NCBI RefSeq assembly: GCF_006715395.1
Contig: NZ_VFNC01000002.1
Span: forward strand, 1,674,001 to 1,738,000
Source: Streptomyces sp. SLBN-31
Lineage (GTDB): Bacteria; Actinomycetota; Actinomycetes; Streptomycetales; Streptomycetaceae
Direction of reading: 5' to 3'
DNA length: 64,000 nt
Below are positions 26,252 to 35,175 of this stretch, piece after piece. The stretch's first letter is position 1. Each line of letters opens with the position of its first letter. Both the position numbers and the translations under genes were made by a program. The notes below the pieces were generated by a model. The model was not told the origin of the DNA. It was given only the letters and a program-made list of their open reading frames with translations, and did no database searches.

Positions 26252-28435
26252 ATGAACACGGTTCAGTACGCTCCGTATTCCATGCGGCAACATCAGCGCG
26301 ACGGCGGTCCGACGGACGGCGACCTCCCTGAGGAGCTCGACGCCTTCGTGGGGCGCTCGGCCGAACTCGCCGGGCTGGCGCGGGCACTCGACGCCGCGCG
26401 GCTGGTCACGGTGACCGGCGCCGGCGGGGTCGGCAAGTCGCGGCTCGCGGCTCGGGCGGCCGCCCGGCACGCGGCGCGCGACGGCGTCCGGCGGGTGGAG
26501 CTGGCGTCGGTGCGGGATCCGCAGTTCGTGGACCACGCCGTCGCGGAAGCGCTGGGTCTGACCGATCACACGGCCCGGCCGCCGCGCGAGGCGCTGCTCG
26601 CCCATCTCGCCGAGGGTCAACTCCTGCTGGTGCTGGACGGGTTCGAGCATCTGGTGGACGCGTGTGCCGAGCTGGTGGGCGAGTTGCTGCGGTCCGTTCC
26701 CGGGCTCCGGGTGCTCGCGGCGGGGCGCCGTCCGCTGGGTGTGCCGGGAGAGCGGGTGTTCCCGCTGGCGCCGCTCGGCGAGGACGAGGCGGTGGAGCTG
26801 TTCACCGAGCGGGCCGCGCTGCACGCCGTGCCGGTCACGGAGGACCGGGACGTGCGCGCGCTGTGCCGGCGTCTGGACGGGATTCCGCTCGCGATCGAGC
26901 TGGCGGCGGGCAGGCTGCGGGCGCTGTCGCCCGGCCAGTTGCTGGAGCGGCTGGAGGACCGGTTCCGCCTGCTGACCGGCGGCGGCCGGGACGGGCTCCC
27001 CCGGCACCGGACGCTGCGTCTGGCGATCGGCTGGAGCCATGAACTGTGCACACCGCGCGAGCGGTTGCTGTGGGCGAGGCTGTCGGTGTTCGCCGGGCGC
27101 TTCGACCTGGAGGCCGTCGAGTACGTGTGCGGCGGGCACGGTCTCGACGCGGACGACGTCCTCGACGTACTGACGGAGCTGCTCGCGCAGTCGGTGATCG
27201 CGCGGGAGGAGACGCCGGCCGGGGTGCGCTACAGGATGCTGGACACCGTACGGGAGTACGGAGCCGACTGGCTGGAGGCGACGGGGGACGCAACCAGGCT
27301 GCGGCGGCGGCACCGGGACTGGTACCTGGGCCTGGCGATCTGGTGCGAGCTGGACTGGTTCTCGCCGCGCCAGGCCGAGGTGGCCGCGCGGGTGGAGGCG
27401 GAGCTGCCCAACCTGCGCTGCGCCCTGGAGCACTGCCTCACCGAGCCGGAGGAGGCCCATCTGGGCCAGTACCTCGGGGGCTCGCTGTGGTTCTGCTGGG
27501 TCGGCTGCGGGCGGCTGGCCGAGGGGCGGCACTGGCTGGAGCAGGTCGTGGAGCTGGACTCGGGCCACGACCGCTCGCGGCTGAAGGCCCTGTGGGTGCT
27601 CGGTTACGTGGCGGTCCTGCAGGGCGACCCGGTGGCCGCGCTGGCGGCGCTGGCGGAGTGCCGGGAGGCGGCGGAGCGCTGCGGGGACGCGACGGCGGTG
27701 GCGTACGCGGAGCACCGCACCGGCTGTCTGGCGCTGGTCACGGACGACATGCCGCGCGCGGAGCGACTGCTGCGCTCGGCGCTGGAACGCTACGAGGAGA
27801 TCGGCGAGCTCAACAGCAATGTGCTGATGGGCCGGGTCGAGCTGGCGATGACGCGTGCCTTCCGGGGCGATCTGCCGGGCGCGGTGCGGATGTGCGAGGA
27901 CGTGCGCCGGGTCTGCGAGGACCACGGCGAGCGCTGGGCGCGCACCTACGCGCTGTACGTCCTGGCGTACGCGGCCTGGGCCGACGGCGATCCGGCCCGG
28001 GCCCGCGCCCTGCTCGGCGACTGCCTCACCGCCGCCCACGCCTTCCACGACCTGCTCGGCTCGGTGCTGGCGGTCGAGCTGCTGGCCCTGGTCACGGTGG
28101 TGGAGGGCGATGCCGCCGAGGCGGCGGTGCTCCAGGGCGCGGCGGCCCGGATGTGGCCGTCGGTGGGGCTGCCGCTGTTCGGCTCGGCCCACTTCAACGC
28201 CCCGCACCAGCTGTGCGAGGCGACGGCCAGACAGCGGCTCGGCGACGAGCGGTACGAGGAGTGCGTACGGGAAGGGGCGCGGCTGGTGCGGGAGGACGCG
28301 GTGTCGCGGGCGCTGGAGCGGCCCCTGGGGGCCATGCCGTCGCCGCGGGAACCCGCGCGGTACGCCACGGCGAGCGCGCAGACGCACGAACCCGCCGCCT
28401 CCCGCACCCGGAAGGGCGGGGAGACGGCGGGCTGA
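26252..28435 (+). CDS. STAND-class ATPase with C-terminal helical repeats, no DNA-binding domain seen
   Basis: This 727-residue protein starts with a short tail, then a NACHT/NB-ARC-like ATPase: TVTGAGGVGKSRLAARAA (about residues 53-70, Walker A), LLLVLDGFEHLVD (about 123-135, Walker B) and GIPLAIELAAGRL (about 210-222). The remaining 400 residues are helical TPR-like repeats. The AfsR/LuxR-type relatives carry an N-terminal OmpR-like or C-terminal LuxR domain, but neither is visible, so it may be a sensor working through a partner. The ATG at 26252 has AAGGAG 10 nt upstream; an ATG at 26282 is an alternative. Confidence 0.82.
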   Translation: MNTVQYAPYSMRQHQRDGGPTDGDLPEELDAFVGRSAELAGLARALDAARLVTVTGAGGVGKSRLAARAAARHAARDGVRRVELASVRDPQFVDHAVAEALGLTDHTARPPREALLAHLAEGQLLLVLDGFEHLVDACAELVGELLRSVPGLRVLAAGRRPLGVPGERVFPLAPLGEDEAVELFTERAALHAVPVTEDRDVRALCRRLDGIPLAIELAAGRLRALSPGQLLERLEDRFRLLTGGGRDGLPRHRTLRLAIGWSHELCTPRERLLWARLSVFAGRFDLEAVEYVCGGHGLDADDVLDVLTELLAQSVIAREETPAGVRYRMLDTVREYGADWLEATGDATRLRRRHRDWYLGLAIWCELDWFSPRQAEVAARVEAELPNLRCALEHCLTEPEEAHLGQYLGGSLWFCWVGCGRLAEGRHWLEQVVELDSGHDRSRLKALWVLGYVAVLQGDPVAALAALAECREAAERCGDATAVAYAEHRTGCLALVTDDMPRAERLLRSALERYEEIGELNSNVLMGRVELAMTRAFRGDLPGAVRMCEDVRRVCEDHGERWARTYALYVLAYAAWADGDPARARALLGDCLTAAHAFHDLLGSVLAVELLALVTVVEGDAAEAAVLQGAAARMWPSVGLPLFGSAHFNAPHQLCEATARQRLGDERYEECVREGARLVREDAVSRALERPLGAMPSPREPARYATASAQTHEPAASRTRKGGETAG

Positions 28436-28459
28436 GGTGGTACTGCCGCCTGCCGAGGA

Positions 28460-29074
28460 TCAGCGGGCGTAGTACTCGACGACGAGCTGCTCGTCGCAGA
28501 TGACCGGAACTTCCTTGCGGTTCGGCTCGCGGTCCAGGCGGAACGCCAGGGCCTTGAGGTTCACCTGCAGGTAGCGCGGGGTCTCGCCGTCGGGGGCGAA
28601 GCCGCCCTCACGGGCGATCTGGAAGAGGGTCTTCTCGCGGCTGCGCTCGCGGACCATCACGACGTCGTCGGGACGGACGCGGAACGACGGCTTGTCGACC
28701 TTCTGGCCGTTGACCTCGATGTGGCCGTGAACGACCATCTGACGGGCCTGGTAGATGGTGCGGGCGATGCCCGAACGCAGGACCAGGGCGTCGAGACGGC
28801 GCTCGAGCTCCACGATCAGGGCCTCACCGGTCTTGCCCTGCACCTTGGAGGCACGCTCGTAGGCACGGACCAGCTGGCGCTCGGAGACGTCGTACTGCGC
28901 GCGCAGACGCTGCTTCTCCAGCAGACGGACCTTGTAGTCCGAGTTCTGCTTGCGGCCACGGCCGTGCTCACCCGGCGGGTAGGGGCGGGCCTCGAAGTAC
29001 TTGACGGCCTTCGGGGTCAGCGCGATGCCGAGGGCACGCGACTTCTTGACCTTGGGGCGGGGCTGGTTCGCCAC
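28460..29074 (-). CDS. rpsD: 30S ribosomal protein S4 (cysteine-free form)
   Basis: This 204-residue primary 16S rRNA-binding protein contains the S4 RNA-binding domain with [31 protein letters not shown] (in parts, about residues 90-120). The N-terminus lacks the four zinc-ligand cysteines of the C+ form (it reads [19 protein letters not shown]), so this is the zinc-independent version. GTG at 29074 follows GAAGGAAG. Unusually for many bacteria it is not in the S13-S11-alpha operon but alone here, as in other Streptomyces, with a 297-nt upstream leader region. Confidence 0.96.
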   Translation of the reverse strand: MANQPRPKVKKSRALGIALTPKAVKYFEARPYPPGEHGRGRKQNSDYKVRLLEKQRLRAQYDVSERQLVRAYERASKVQGKTGEALIVELERRLDALVLRSGIARTIYQARQMVVHGHIEVNGQKVDKPSFRVRPDDVVMVRERSREKTLFQIAREGGFAPDGETPRYLQVNLKALAFRLDREPNRKEVPVICDEQLVVEYYAR

Positions 29075-29371
29075 TGTCTCTTTCTTCCTTCTGATATTCG
29101 GCTCGTCAGGGTTGAGGGAGGTCGCATCCGCAGCCGGGGAAACCCTCCGCGTCCTGGTGGACTCGGTGGGCAGCCGCTCCCCTGGTCTGGGCACATACGT
29201 GCAGCACGCGAGTGGCCCACCGACCTCTCCCGCCTCGCGACGAGTGGTGGTGGGCTGCCCGCGACACCATTCGAACGGTGCGCGACGCTCCTGGAACCCG
29301 CTGGGGGTTCCGGCCGGATGTCCCGCTCTGACTGCGCGGGACTCGGCACTCCGGCGAAGTCTACAGGGTTC
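29075..29371 (-). promoter_or_regulatory. Long upstream leader of rpsD
   Basis: No gene fits in these 297 nt between rpsD and the rarA stop codon. On the minus strand a possible -10 (TAGACT, about 29356-29361) lies just after rarA. A GGAACCC/GGGTTCC hairpin occurs at 29293-29311. If transcription starts near 29350 the mRNA would have a leader of about 275 nt, enough room for S4 autoregulation as seen in other bacteria, but no known S4 leader class was recognised. Confidence 0.4.
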
Positions 29372-30727
29372 TCATGGGCGCTTCCGACCGAGGTGGGTCC
29401 TGGTCCACTCCACGGCGTCCGCGTACCGTGCCTCCGCCCCGTGCCGGGTCGGGGTGTAGTACTCGCGGTCCTTGAGGGCGTCCGGGGCGTACTGCTGCTC
29501 GGCGATGCCCTCGGCCAGGTCGTGCGGGTAGACGTATCCCTGCGCGTGGCCGAGCTTGGCGGCGCCCTTGTAGTGCCCGTCGCGCAGATGCGGCGGCACG
29601 GCTCCCGCCAGTCCCTTGCGTACGTCGTCCAGGGCGGCGCCGATCGCGGTCGTCGCGGAGTTGGACTTGGGGGCCAGGGCGAGGGCGATGGTGGCATGGC
29701 TGAGGGTGAGGGCGGCCTCGGGGAAGCCGATCATGGCGACGGCCTGGGCGGCGGCCACGGCGATCGGCAGGGCGCCCGGGTCGGCCAGGCCGATGTCCTC
29801 GCTGGCGGAGATCATCAGGCGGCGGGCGATGAAGCGGGGGTCCTCGCCGGCCTCGATCATGCGGGCCAGGTAGTGCAGGGCGGCGTCGACGTCCGAGCCC
29901 CTGATGGACTTGATCAGGGCGCTGGCGACGTCGTAGTGCTGGTCGCCGTCGCGGTCGTACTTGACCGCCGCCCGGTCGACGGTCTCCTCGAGGGTGGTCA
30001 GGGAGATCTCCGTCTCGCCCTTGTCGAGGGCGGCGCCCGCGGCGGCCTCCAGGGCGGTCAGGGCCCGGCGGGCGTCGCCGCCGGCGATGCGCAGGAGGTG
30101 GTCCTCGGTGTCCTCGGGGAGGGCGACGGCGTCCTTCAGGCCGCGCTCGTCGCTCAGTGCCCGCCTGAGCAGTCCGCGGACGTCGTCGTCGGTGAGGGGT
30201 TCGAGGGTGAGCAGGAGGGAGCGGGACAGCAGCGGGGAGATCACCGAGAAGTACGGGTTCTCGGTGGTCGCCGCGATCAGCGTCACCCAGCGGTTCTCCA
30301 CCGCGGGCAGCAGGGAGTCCTGCTGGGCCTTGCTGAAGCGGTGGATCTCGTCCAGGAAGAGGACGGTCTCCTTGCCGTATCCGCCGGTGGCGCGGCGGGC
30401 GCCGTCGATGACCGCGCGGACCTCCTTGACGCCCGCGGTGATCGCCGACAGTTCGACGAAGCGCTTGTCGGTGGCTTTGGAGACGACGTACGCGAGAGTC
30501 GTCTTGCCGGTGCCGGGCGGGCCCCACAGGATCACCGAGGACGGTCCGGCCGGGCCGCCCGCGCCCTCGCCGACGAGGCGGCGCAGGGGCGAGCCGGGCT
30601 TGAGCAGGTGCTGCTGGCCCACCACCTCGTCGAGGGTGCGCGGGCGCATCCGAACCGCCAGGGGGCTTCCTGCCGGATCCTTCTCCTGGCGTTCTTCTGC
30701 GGCTGCGGTGAACAGGTCGGGCTCCAC
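29372..30727 (-). CDS. rarA: Replication-associated recombination protein RarA (MgsA) AAA+ ATPase
   Basis: This 451-residue clamp-loader-like ATPase acts at stalled replication forks. [20 protein letters not shown] (about residues 63-82) is Walker A, and [20 protein letters not shown] (about 124-143) carries Walker B and sensor elements. The C-terminal tetramerisation domain includes [32 protein letters not shown] sequence (about 274-301). GTG start at 30727. The upstream gene encodes a VKOR-like protein; the downstream one is rpsD. Confidence 0.95.
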   Translation of the reverse strand: MEPDLFTAAAEERQEKDPAGSPLAVRMRPRTLDEVVGQQHLLKPGSPLRRLVGEGAGGPAGPSSVILWGPPGTGKTTLAYVVSKATDKRFVELSAITAGVKEVRAVIDGARRATGGYGKETVLFLDEIHRFSKAQQDSLLPAVENRWVTLIAATTENPYFSVISPLLSRSLLLTLEPLTDDDVRGLLRRALSDERGLKDAVALPEDTEDHLLRIAGGDARRALTALEAAAGAALDKGETEISLTTLEETVDRAAVKYDRDGDQHYDVASALIKSIRGSDVDAALHYLARMIEAGEDPRFIARRLMISASEDIGLADPGALPIAVAAAQAVAMIGFPEAALTLSHATIALALAPKSNSATTAIGAALDDVRKGLAGAVPPHLRDGHYKGAAKLGHAQGYVYPHDLAEGIAEQQYAPDALKDREYYTPTRHGAEARYADAVEWTRTHLGRKRP

Positions 30728-30783
30728 GATGAAACCCTAAATCACCGCACTGACAATCCTTCCGGGCCCCGTGGGGCGCGGGG

Positions 30784-31443
30784 TCAGCTGGTCCAGAAGT
30801 CCCACCAGCGGGTCAGGACCAGCATGCCGATGATGCCGACGTGCAGGACGGGCAGGACCCAGGTGAACTCGCCGAAGAAGCCCTTCAGCCAGCGAGGGGC
30901 CGGCAGGAAGTCGTTGCGGACGTTGAACGAGGTCACGTACCAGAACATGGTGATCGTCGCGACCCAGGCCAGCGAGCACCACAGGCACAGCGCGTTGATG
31001 CGGTACAGCGACTGGAACTGCAGCCAGGTGCAGAAGGCCACCCCGAAGAGCGTGCCGAAGTTGAAGGTCAGCCAGTACCAGCGCGGGAAGCGGGCGCGGG
31101 CCAGCAGGCTCATGCCGACGCAGATGACGATGCCGTAGGCGACCAGGCCGAGCATCGGGTTGGGGAACCCGAACGCGGCGGCCTGCTTGGACTCCATCAC
31201 GCTGCCGCAGGAGACGACCGGGTTGAGGCTGCAGCCCGGGGTGAAGGTCTTGCCCGCGACCTTGGCCTCGAGGAGCTTGAACTTGTCGATCGTGATGACC
31301 CACGCGGCGAGCAGCCCGGCCGCGCCGGTGATGATCAGCAGCAGGGCGAAGGCGCGACTGCCGCCGACCGTGCGCGTCTCGGAGGCCGCCGCGTTGCTCG
31401 GCTCGGGCTCGGTGGAGACGTCTTTGACTGTGGTCTTGCTCAT
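30784..31443 (-). CDS. Vitamin K epoxide reductase (VKOR) family membrane protein
   Basis: This 219-residue protein has five predicted membrane segments and the VKOR cysteines: a loop pair in GCSLNPVVSCGSVM (about residues 70-83) and the quinone-linked CxxC in NALCLWCSLAW (about 149-159). Bacterial VKOR replaces DsbB, reoxidising a DsbA-like oxidase with quinone. It has no fused thioredoxin domain. The ATG at 31443 directly follows an in-frame GTG at 31446, either of which may be used. It lies alone, between rarA and the divergent ABC cassette. Confidence 0.92.
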   Translation of the reverse strand: MSKTTVKDVSTEPEPSNAAASETRTVGGSRAFALLLIITGAAGLLAAWVITIDKFKLLEAKVAGKTFTPGCSLNPVVSCGSVMESKQAAAFGFPNPMLGLVAYGIVICVGMSLLARARFPRWYWLTFNFGTLFGVAFCTWLQFQSLYRINALCLWCSLAWVATITMFWYVTSFNVRNDFLPAPRWLKGFFGEFTWVLPVLHVGIIGMLVLTRWWDFWTS

Positions 31444-31589
31444 CACGTCGATTCCGTCTGCTGGGGAGATGGACCTTCATCGGGCACGGGCCATTCTGCC
31501 GCACCCGGCACCCTGTCCACCGTTCGATGGACATAAGGAAGTACGCACGGTCGTCCCTGAGCGTTCGGTTCCGGACGAGGCTCGACGGC

Positions 31590-32456
31590 ATGACGGCACA
31601 CGTGAACGAACTCGCGGTGGATGTTCGGGGGCTGCGCAAGCGGTACGGGGACGTGACCGCGGTGGACGGCATCGACCTCGGCATCCGGCGCGGTGAGGTG
31701 TTCGGCCTGCTCGGACCCAATGGCGCGGGCAAGAGCACCACCGTGGAGATCCTCCAGGGAAACCGCGGCCGGGACGCGGGCGAGGTGTCGGTGCTCGGGT
31801 CCGATCCGGCGACCGGCACGCGCGTGTGGAGGTCGCGTGTGGGAATCGTCTGGCAGGACGAATCGGCGCCCGCTGAGTTGACGGTCCACGAGACGGTGCG
31901 GCATTTCGCGCGCTACTACCCCGCGCCGCGCGACCCCGAGGAGGTCATCGCCCTGGTGGGCCTGGAGGCGAAGGCGGGCAGCCGGATCAAGGCGCTGTCG
32001 GGCGGCCAGCGCCGCCGTCTCGACGTGGCCCTGGGGGTGATCGGCGATCCGGAACTGCTGCTCCTGGACGAGCCGACGACCGGCTTCGACCCGGCCGCCC
32101 GCCGCATGTTCTGGGACCTGATCCGGCTGCTGGCCGGCGAGGGCACGACGATCGTGCTGACCACGCACTACCTGGAGGAGGCGGAGGCCCTGGCCGACCG
32201 GCTCGCGGTGGTCGCCCGGGGCCGCGTGGTGGCCGAGGGCGAGCCCGCCGCCCTCCGGGAGCGGTACGGCACCGGGGCCACGGTCGAGTGGACGGAGGCC
32301 GACGGCACCGCCCGCCGCGAGCGCACCGACACCCCGACCAGGACGGTCTCCGAGCTCATGCGCCGCTTCGACGGCGAGATCCCGGGGCTGCTGGTGACCC
32401 GCCCCACCCTGGAGGACGTCTACCTCCAGCTGACCGGACAGGAGGACGCGCGATGA
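31590..32456 (+). CDS. ABC transporter ATP-binding protein (DrrA-like)
   Basis: This 288-residue ATPase has Walker A FGLLGPNGAGKSTTVEIL (about residues 37-54), the signature LSGGQRRRLDVALG (about 136-149) and Walker B LLLLDEPTTGFDP (about 156-168), followed by a DrrA-type C-terminal tail. The ATG at 31590 begins just upstream of the conserved VRGLRKRYGDVTAV; an in-frame start at 31527 would add an unrelated extension. It is the first gene of a four-gene (+) cassette and overlaps the permease by 4 nt (ATGA). The exported substrate is unknown. Confidence 0.93.
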   Translation: MTAHVNELAVDVRGLRKRYGDVTAVDGIDLGIRRGEVFGLLGPNGAGKSTTVEILQGNRGRDAGEVSVLGSDPATGTRVWRSRVGIVWQDESAPAELTVHETVRHFARYYPAPRDPEEVIALVGLEAKAGSRIKALSGGQRRRLDVALGVIGDPELLLLDEPTTGFDPAARRMFWDLIRLLAGEGTTIVLTTHYLEEAEALADRLAVVARGRVVAEGEPAALRERYGTGATVEWTEADGTARRERTDTPTRTVSELMRRFDGEIPGLLVTRPTLEDVYLQLTGQEDAR

Positions 32457-33298
32457 CCACGACCGCCGTGGCGGCCCGGGCCGGGGCTCGGACCGGGCGG
32501 CTGCCCGGGGCGTGGGCCCTGGGGCTGAGCCGTGGGGCGCTGGAGATCAGGCAGTTCTTCCGCCAGCGCGACCAGGTCGTCTTCACCTTCTCCTTCCCTG
32601 TCGTCTTCCTGTTCCTGTTCGCGGCGATCTTCCACGACGACGTACGCGGCTCGGGTGTGAACGCCTCCCAGCTGTACGTCCCCGCGATGATGGCCTCGGG
32701 CATCATGTCGACCAGCTTCCAGTCGCTGGGCATCTCGATCGCCGTGGAACGCGACGAGAAGGTACTGCGCCGGCTGCGGGGCACGCCGATGCCGCCGGCC
32801 GCGTACTTCCTGGGCAAGATCTGGCTGGTTCTGTTCACCGGTGTCGTGGAGACGGCGATCCTGCTGTTCGCCGGCACCGCCTTCTACGGGGTGCGGCTGC
32901 CGTCGGACGCGTCCCGCTGGTTCGACTTCGGCTGGATCTTCGTGCTCGGGCTGACGGGCTGCTCGCTGCTCGGCATCGCGATCAGCTCGGTGCCCGGGTC
33001 GGCGAAGAGCGCGAGCTCGGTGGTCGTACTGCCCTTCCTGGTCCTGCAGTTCGTCTCCGGGGTGTACATCTCCATCGACACGATCCCCGAGTGGATGCTG
33101 AACGTCGGTGCCCTGTTCCCGCTGAAATGGCTGTGCCAGGGTCTTCGGGGCGTCTTCCTGCCGGACTCGGCACAGGTCCTGGAGCAGGCCGGGAGCTGGG
33201 AGTTCGGGAAGGTCGCCCTGGTACTGGCGGCCTGGTGCGTCGGAGGATTGGTGCTGTGTCTGCTGACCTTTCGCTGGAAGGAGCGGCGCGACGGCTGA
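32453..33298 (+). CDS. ABC-2 type transporter permease
   Basis: This 281-residue protein has six predicted membrane helices (for example VVFTFSFPVVFLFLFAAIF, VETAILLFAGTAFY, VVVLPFLVLQFVSGVYISI) and the ABC-2 family segment VYISIDTIPEWMLNVGALFPLKWLCQGLR. It pairs with the preceding ATPase, probably to export a drug, lipid or peptide. Its 3' end overlaps the kinase gene by 43 nt, an unusually deep overlap. Confidence 0.92.
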   Translation: MTTTAVAARAGARTGRLPGAWALGLSRGALEIRQFFRQRDQVVFTFSFPVVFLFLFAAIFHDDVRGSGVNASQLYVPAMMASGIMSTSFQSLGISIAVERDEKVLRRLRGTPMPPAAYFLGKIWLVLFTGVVETAILLFAGTAFYGVRLPSDASRWFDFGWIFVLGLTGCSLLGIAISSVPGSAKSASSVVVLPFLVLQFVSGVYISIDTIPEWMLNVGALFPLKWLCQGLRGVFLPDSAQVLEQAGSWEFGKVALVLAAWCVGGLVLCLLTFRWKERRDG

Positions 33299-34512
33299 CC
33301 GGCCGTGGCGCGGCCCGCGGCGACCACGCCTGGGACCGCACGATCCGGCTCTGGGACGCCTACTTCGCCATCGCCTGGGCCGCCACCTTGACCTTCGTTC
33401 TCGTCGGCGGGGGGTCGCAGGGGCCGGTGCGCTCGGTCGCCGCCGGGCTGCTCGTGCCCCTCGTGCCCTGGTACATCGCCCTGGGGCGTGCCCTGTTGCA
33501 GGAGGCGCAGCCGGACGAGCGCCGGGCGCTGCGGTATCTGAGCGGGACGATGGCGCTGTTCCTGCCGTCGGCGGTGCTGGCCGGCGAGACGCGGTTGATG
33601 GCGTTCGCGCTCGTACCTCAGTGCTTCATGGCGCTGCGGATGCGCCGGGCGCTCGTCGCCGTCACCCTGATCAATGTCGCGCCGGTCGTCGGCTGGGCGC
33701 TGCTGTGGCACCCGGGCGGCAGGGACCTGCTGGGCAACTCGCTGTCCGTGCTGGTCAGTTTGGGCTTCTCGACACTGGTGGGCAGTTGGATCATCCGGAT
33801 CATCGAGCAGAGTGAGGAGCGGGCCGAGCTGATCGCCGAACTCGACGCCAGTCGGCACGAGATCTCCCGTCTGTCCGCCGCGCACGGCGCCCTGGCCGAG
33901 CGGGAGCGGATGGCCCGGGAGATCCACGACACCCTGGCACAGGGCTTCACGAGCCTGCTGATGCTGGTCCAGGCGGTGGAGGCGGAACTGGACCACGACC
34001 TGCCCGAGGCCCGCCGTCACCTCGCCCTGATGGACGAGACGGCCCGGCAGAACCTCGCCGAGGCGCGCGCCCTGGTCGCCGGCGCCGCACCGGCCGACCT
34101 CGACGGTGCCTCCCTCCCGGACGCCCTGCGCCGCCTGGCGGCCCGCCACGAGGCGGCGCTCCGGGTGCGCGGTCCCGTGCGCACGCTGCCGGCCGGCCCC
34201 GAGGTGGTGGCCCTGCGCGCCTGCCAGGAGGCGCTGGCCAACGCCCGTAAGCACGCCGGGAGTTCGGCCACGGTGAGCATCGAGCTGACATACGCCGACG
34301 ACGCGCTCACGCTTCTGGTACGCGACGACGGCCGCGGCTTCGACCCGGGTGCCCCCTGCGACGGTTACGGCCTGTCGGGGCTGCGGGCCCGGGCCACCGA
34401 GGTCGGCGGCACGGCACGGATCGACAGCGCGCCGGGGTTCGGCACGACGGTGACGGTCAGCCTGCCCCTATCTGCGTCGGCGTCTGCGTCTGCTGTGAGG
34501 AGTCACCCGTGA
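33256..34512 (+). CDS. Sensor histidine kinase (NarL-type, HisKA_3)
   Basis: This 418-residue kinase has four or five N-terminal membrane helices (about residues 34-185), a coiled-coil linker, a HisKA_3 box with the phospho-acceptor H224 (MAREIHDTLAQGFTSLL) and an ATPase domain with QEALANARKHAG and DDGRGFDP (G1) plus GYGLSGLRARA (G2). I selected GTG 33256 because GGAGG lies 9 nt upstream and no other good start is in frame. It overlaps the permease gene by 43 nt and the regulator by 4 nt (GTGA). It ends with a short Ser/Ala repeat (SASASASAV). Confidence 0.88.
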   Translation: MSADLSLEGAARRLTGRGAARGDHAWDRTIRLWDAYFAIAWAATLTFVLVGGGSQGPVRSVAAGLLVPLVPWYIALGRALLQEAQPDERRALRYLSGTMALFLPSAVLAGETRLMAFALVPQCFMALRMRRALVAVTLINVAPVVGWALLWHPGGRDLLGNSLSVLVSLGFSTLVGSWIIRIIEQSEERAELIAELDASRHEISRLSAAHGALAERERMAREIHDTLAQGFTSLLMLVQAVEAELDHDLPEARRHLALMDETARQNLAEARALVAGAAPADLDGASLPDALRRLAARHEAALRVRGPVRTLPAGPEVVALRACQEALANARKHAGSSATVSIELTYADDALTLLVRDDGRGFDPGAPCDGYGLSGLRARATEVGGTARIDSAPGFGTTVTVSLPLSASASASAVRSHP

Positions 34513-35132
34513 TCCGTATCGTCCTCGCCGACGACCATCCCGTCGTGCGCGAAGGTCTGCGGGCGATGCTCAGCGCCGAACCGGACCTCGACGTGGTCGC
34601 CGACGCGGCGAACGGCCCGCAGGCGGAGGCGCTCGCGGCTGAACTGCGGCCCGACATCGTCCTGATGGACCTCCGGATGCCGGGCGGCGGGGGCGTCGAC
34701 TCGATCGTGCGGATGAGTGAGGCGGGCCTGGCCTGCCGGGTGGTCGTCCTGACGACGTACGAGACGGACCGGGACATCCTGCGGGCCGTGGAGGCCGGGG
34801 CCGCCGGCTACCTGCTCAAGGACATGCCACGCGGTGAACTGGCGGAGGCGGTACGGGCGGCCGCGCGCGGCGAGACCGTACTGGCCCCGTCGGTCGCGGC
34901 ACGACTGGTGGACCAGCTGCGGACGAAACCGGAGCGCCCCCGCCTGTCGGAGCGCGAGACGGCGGTGCTGCGCCTGGTGGCGGAAGGCTGCACGAACGCG
35001 GAGATCGGCCGCCGCCTGTTCATAGGCGAGTCCACGGTGAAAACCCATCTGCTGCGTGTCTTCGGCAAATTGGGCGTCGACGACCGCACGGCCGCGGTGA
35101 CGAGCGCGATGCGGTTCGGGTTGTTGGAGTAG
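34509..35132 (+). CDS. LuxR-family response regulator
   Basis: This 207-residue regulator pairs with the upstream kinase. The receiver domain has the acidic D8-D9 pair, the phospho-acceptor D54 (IVLMDLRMPG), T/S in VVVLTTYETD and K in YLLKDMPRG. The C-terminal LuxR helix-turn-helix is LSERETAVLRLVAEGCTNAEI through GESTVKTHLLRVFGKLGVDDRT (about 144-190). GTG start overlapping the kinase stop. Given the operon, the most likely target is the ABC transporter promoter upstream of 31590, though this is inference. Confidence 0.94.
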   Translation: MIRIVLADDHPVVREGLRAMLSAEPDLDVVADAANGPQAEALAAELRPDIVLMDLRMPGGGGVDSIVRMSEAGLACRVVVLTTYETDRDILRAVEAGAAGYLLKDMPRGELAEAVRAAARGETVLAPSVAARLVDQLRTKPERPRLSERETAVLRLVAEGCTNAEIGRRLFIGESTVKTHLLRVFGKLGVDDRTAAVTSAMRFGLLE

Positions 35133-35137
35133 CGCGG

Positions 35138-35164
35138 GGGCGCCGGAGCGAGGCTCCGGCGCCC
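35138..35164. terminator. Bidirectional terminator between the response regulator and hisS
   Basis: GGGCGCCGGAG (35138-35148) and CTCCGGCGCCC (35154-35164) form an 11-bp perfect GC stem with a CGAGG loop. It lies in the 43-nt gap between two convergent genes and so can end both transcripts. Confidence 0.8.
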
Positions 35165-35175
35165 TGTCGCCGTTC

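Noticed and set aside
26108..28387. Long open frame on the minus strand opposite the STAND ATPase
   Set aside because: Pro/Arg/Gln-rich antisense shadow; the plus-strand frame has clear ATPase motifs.
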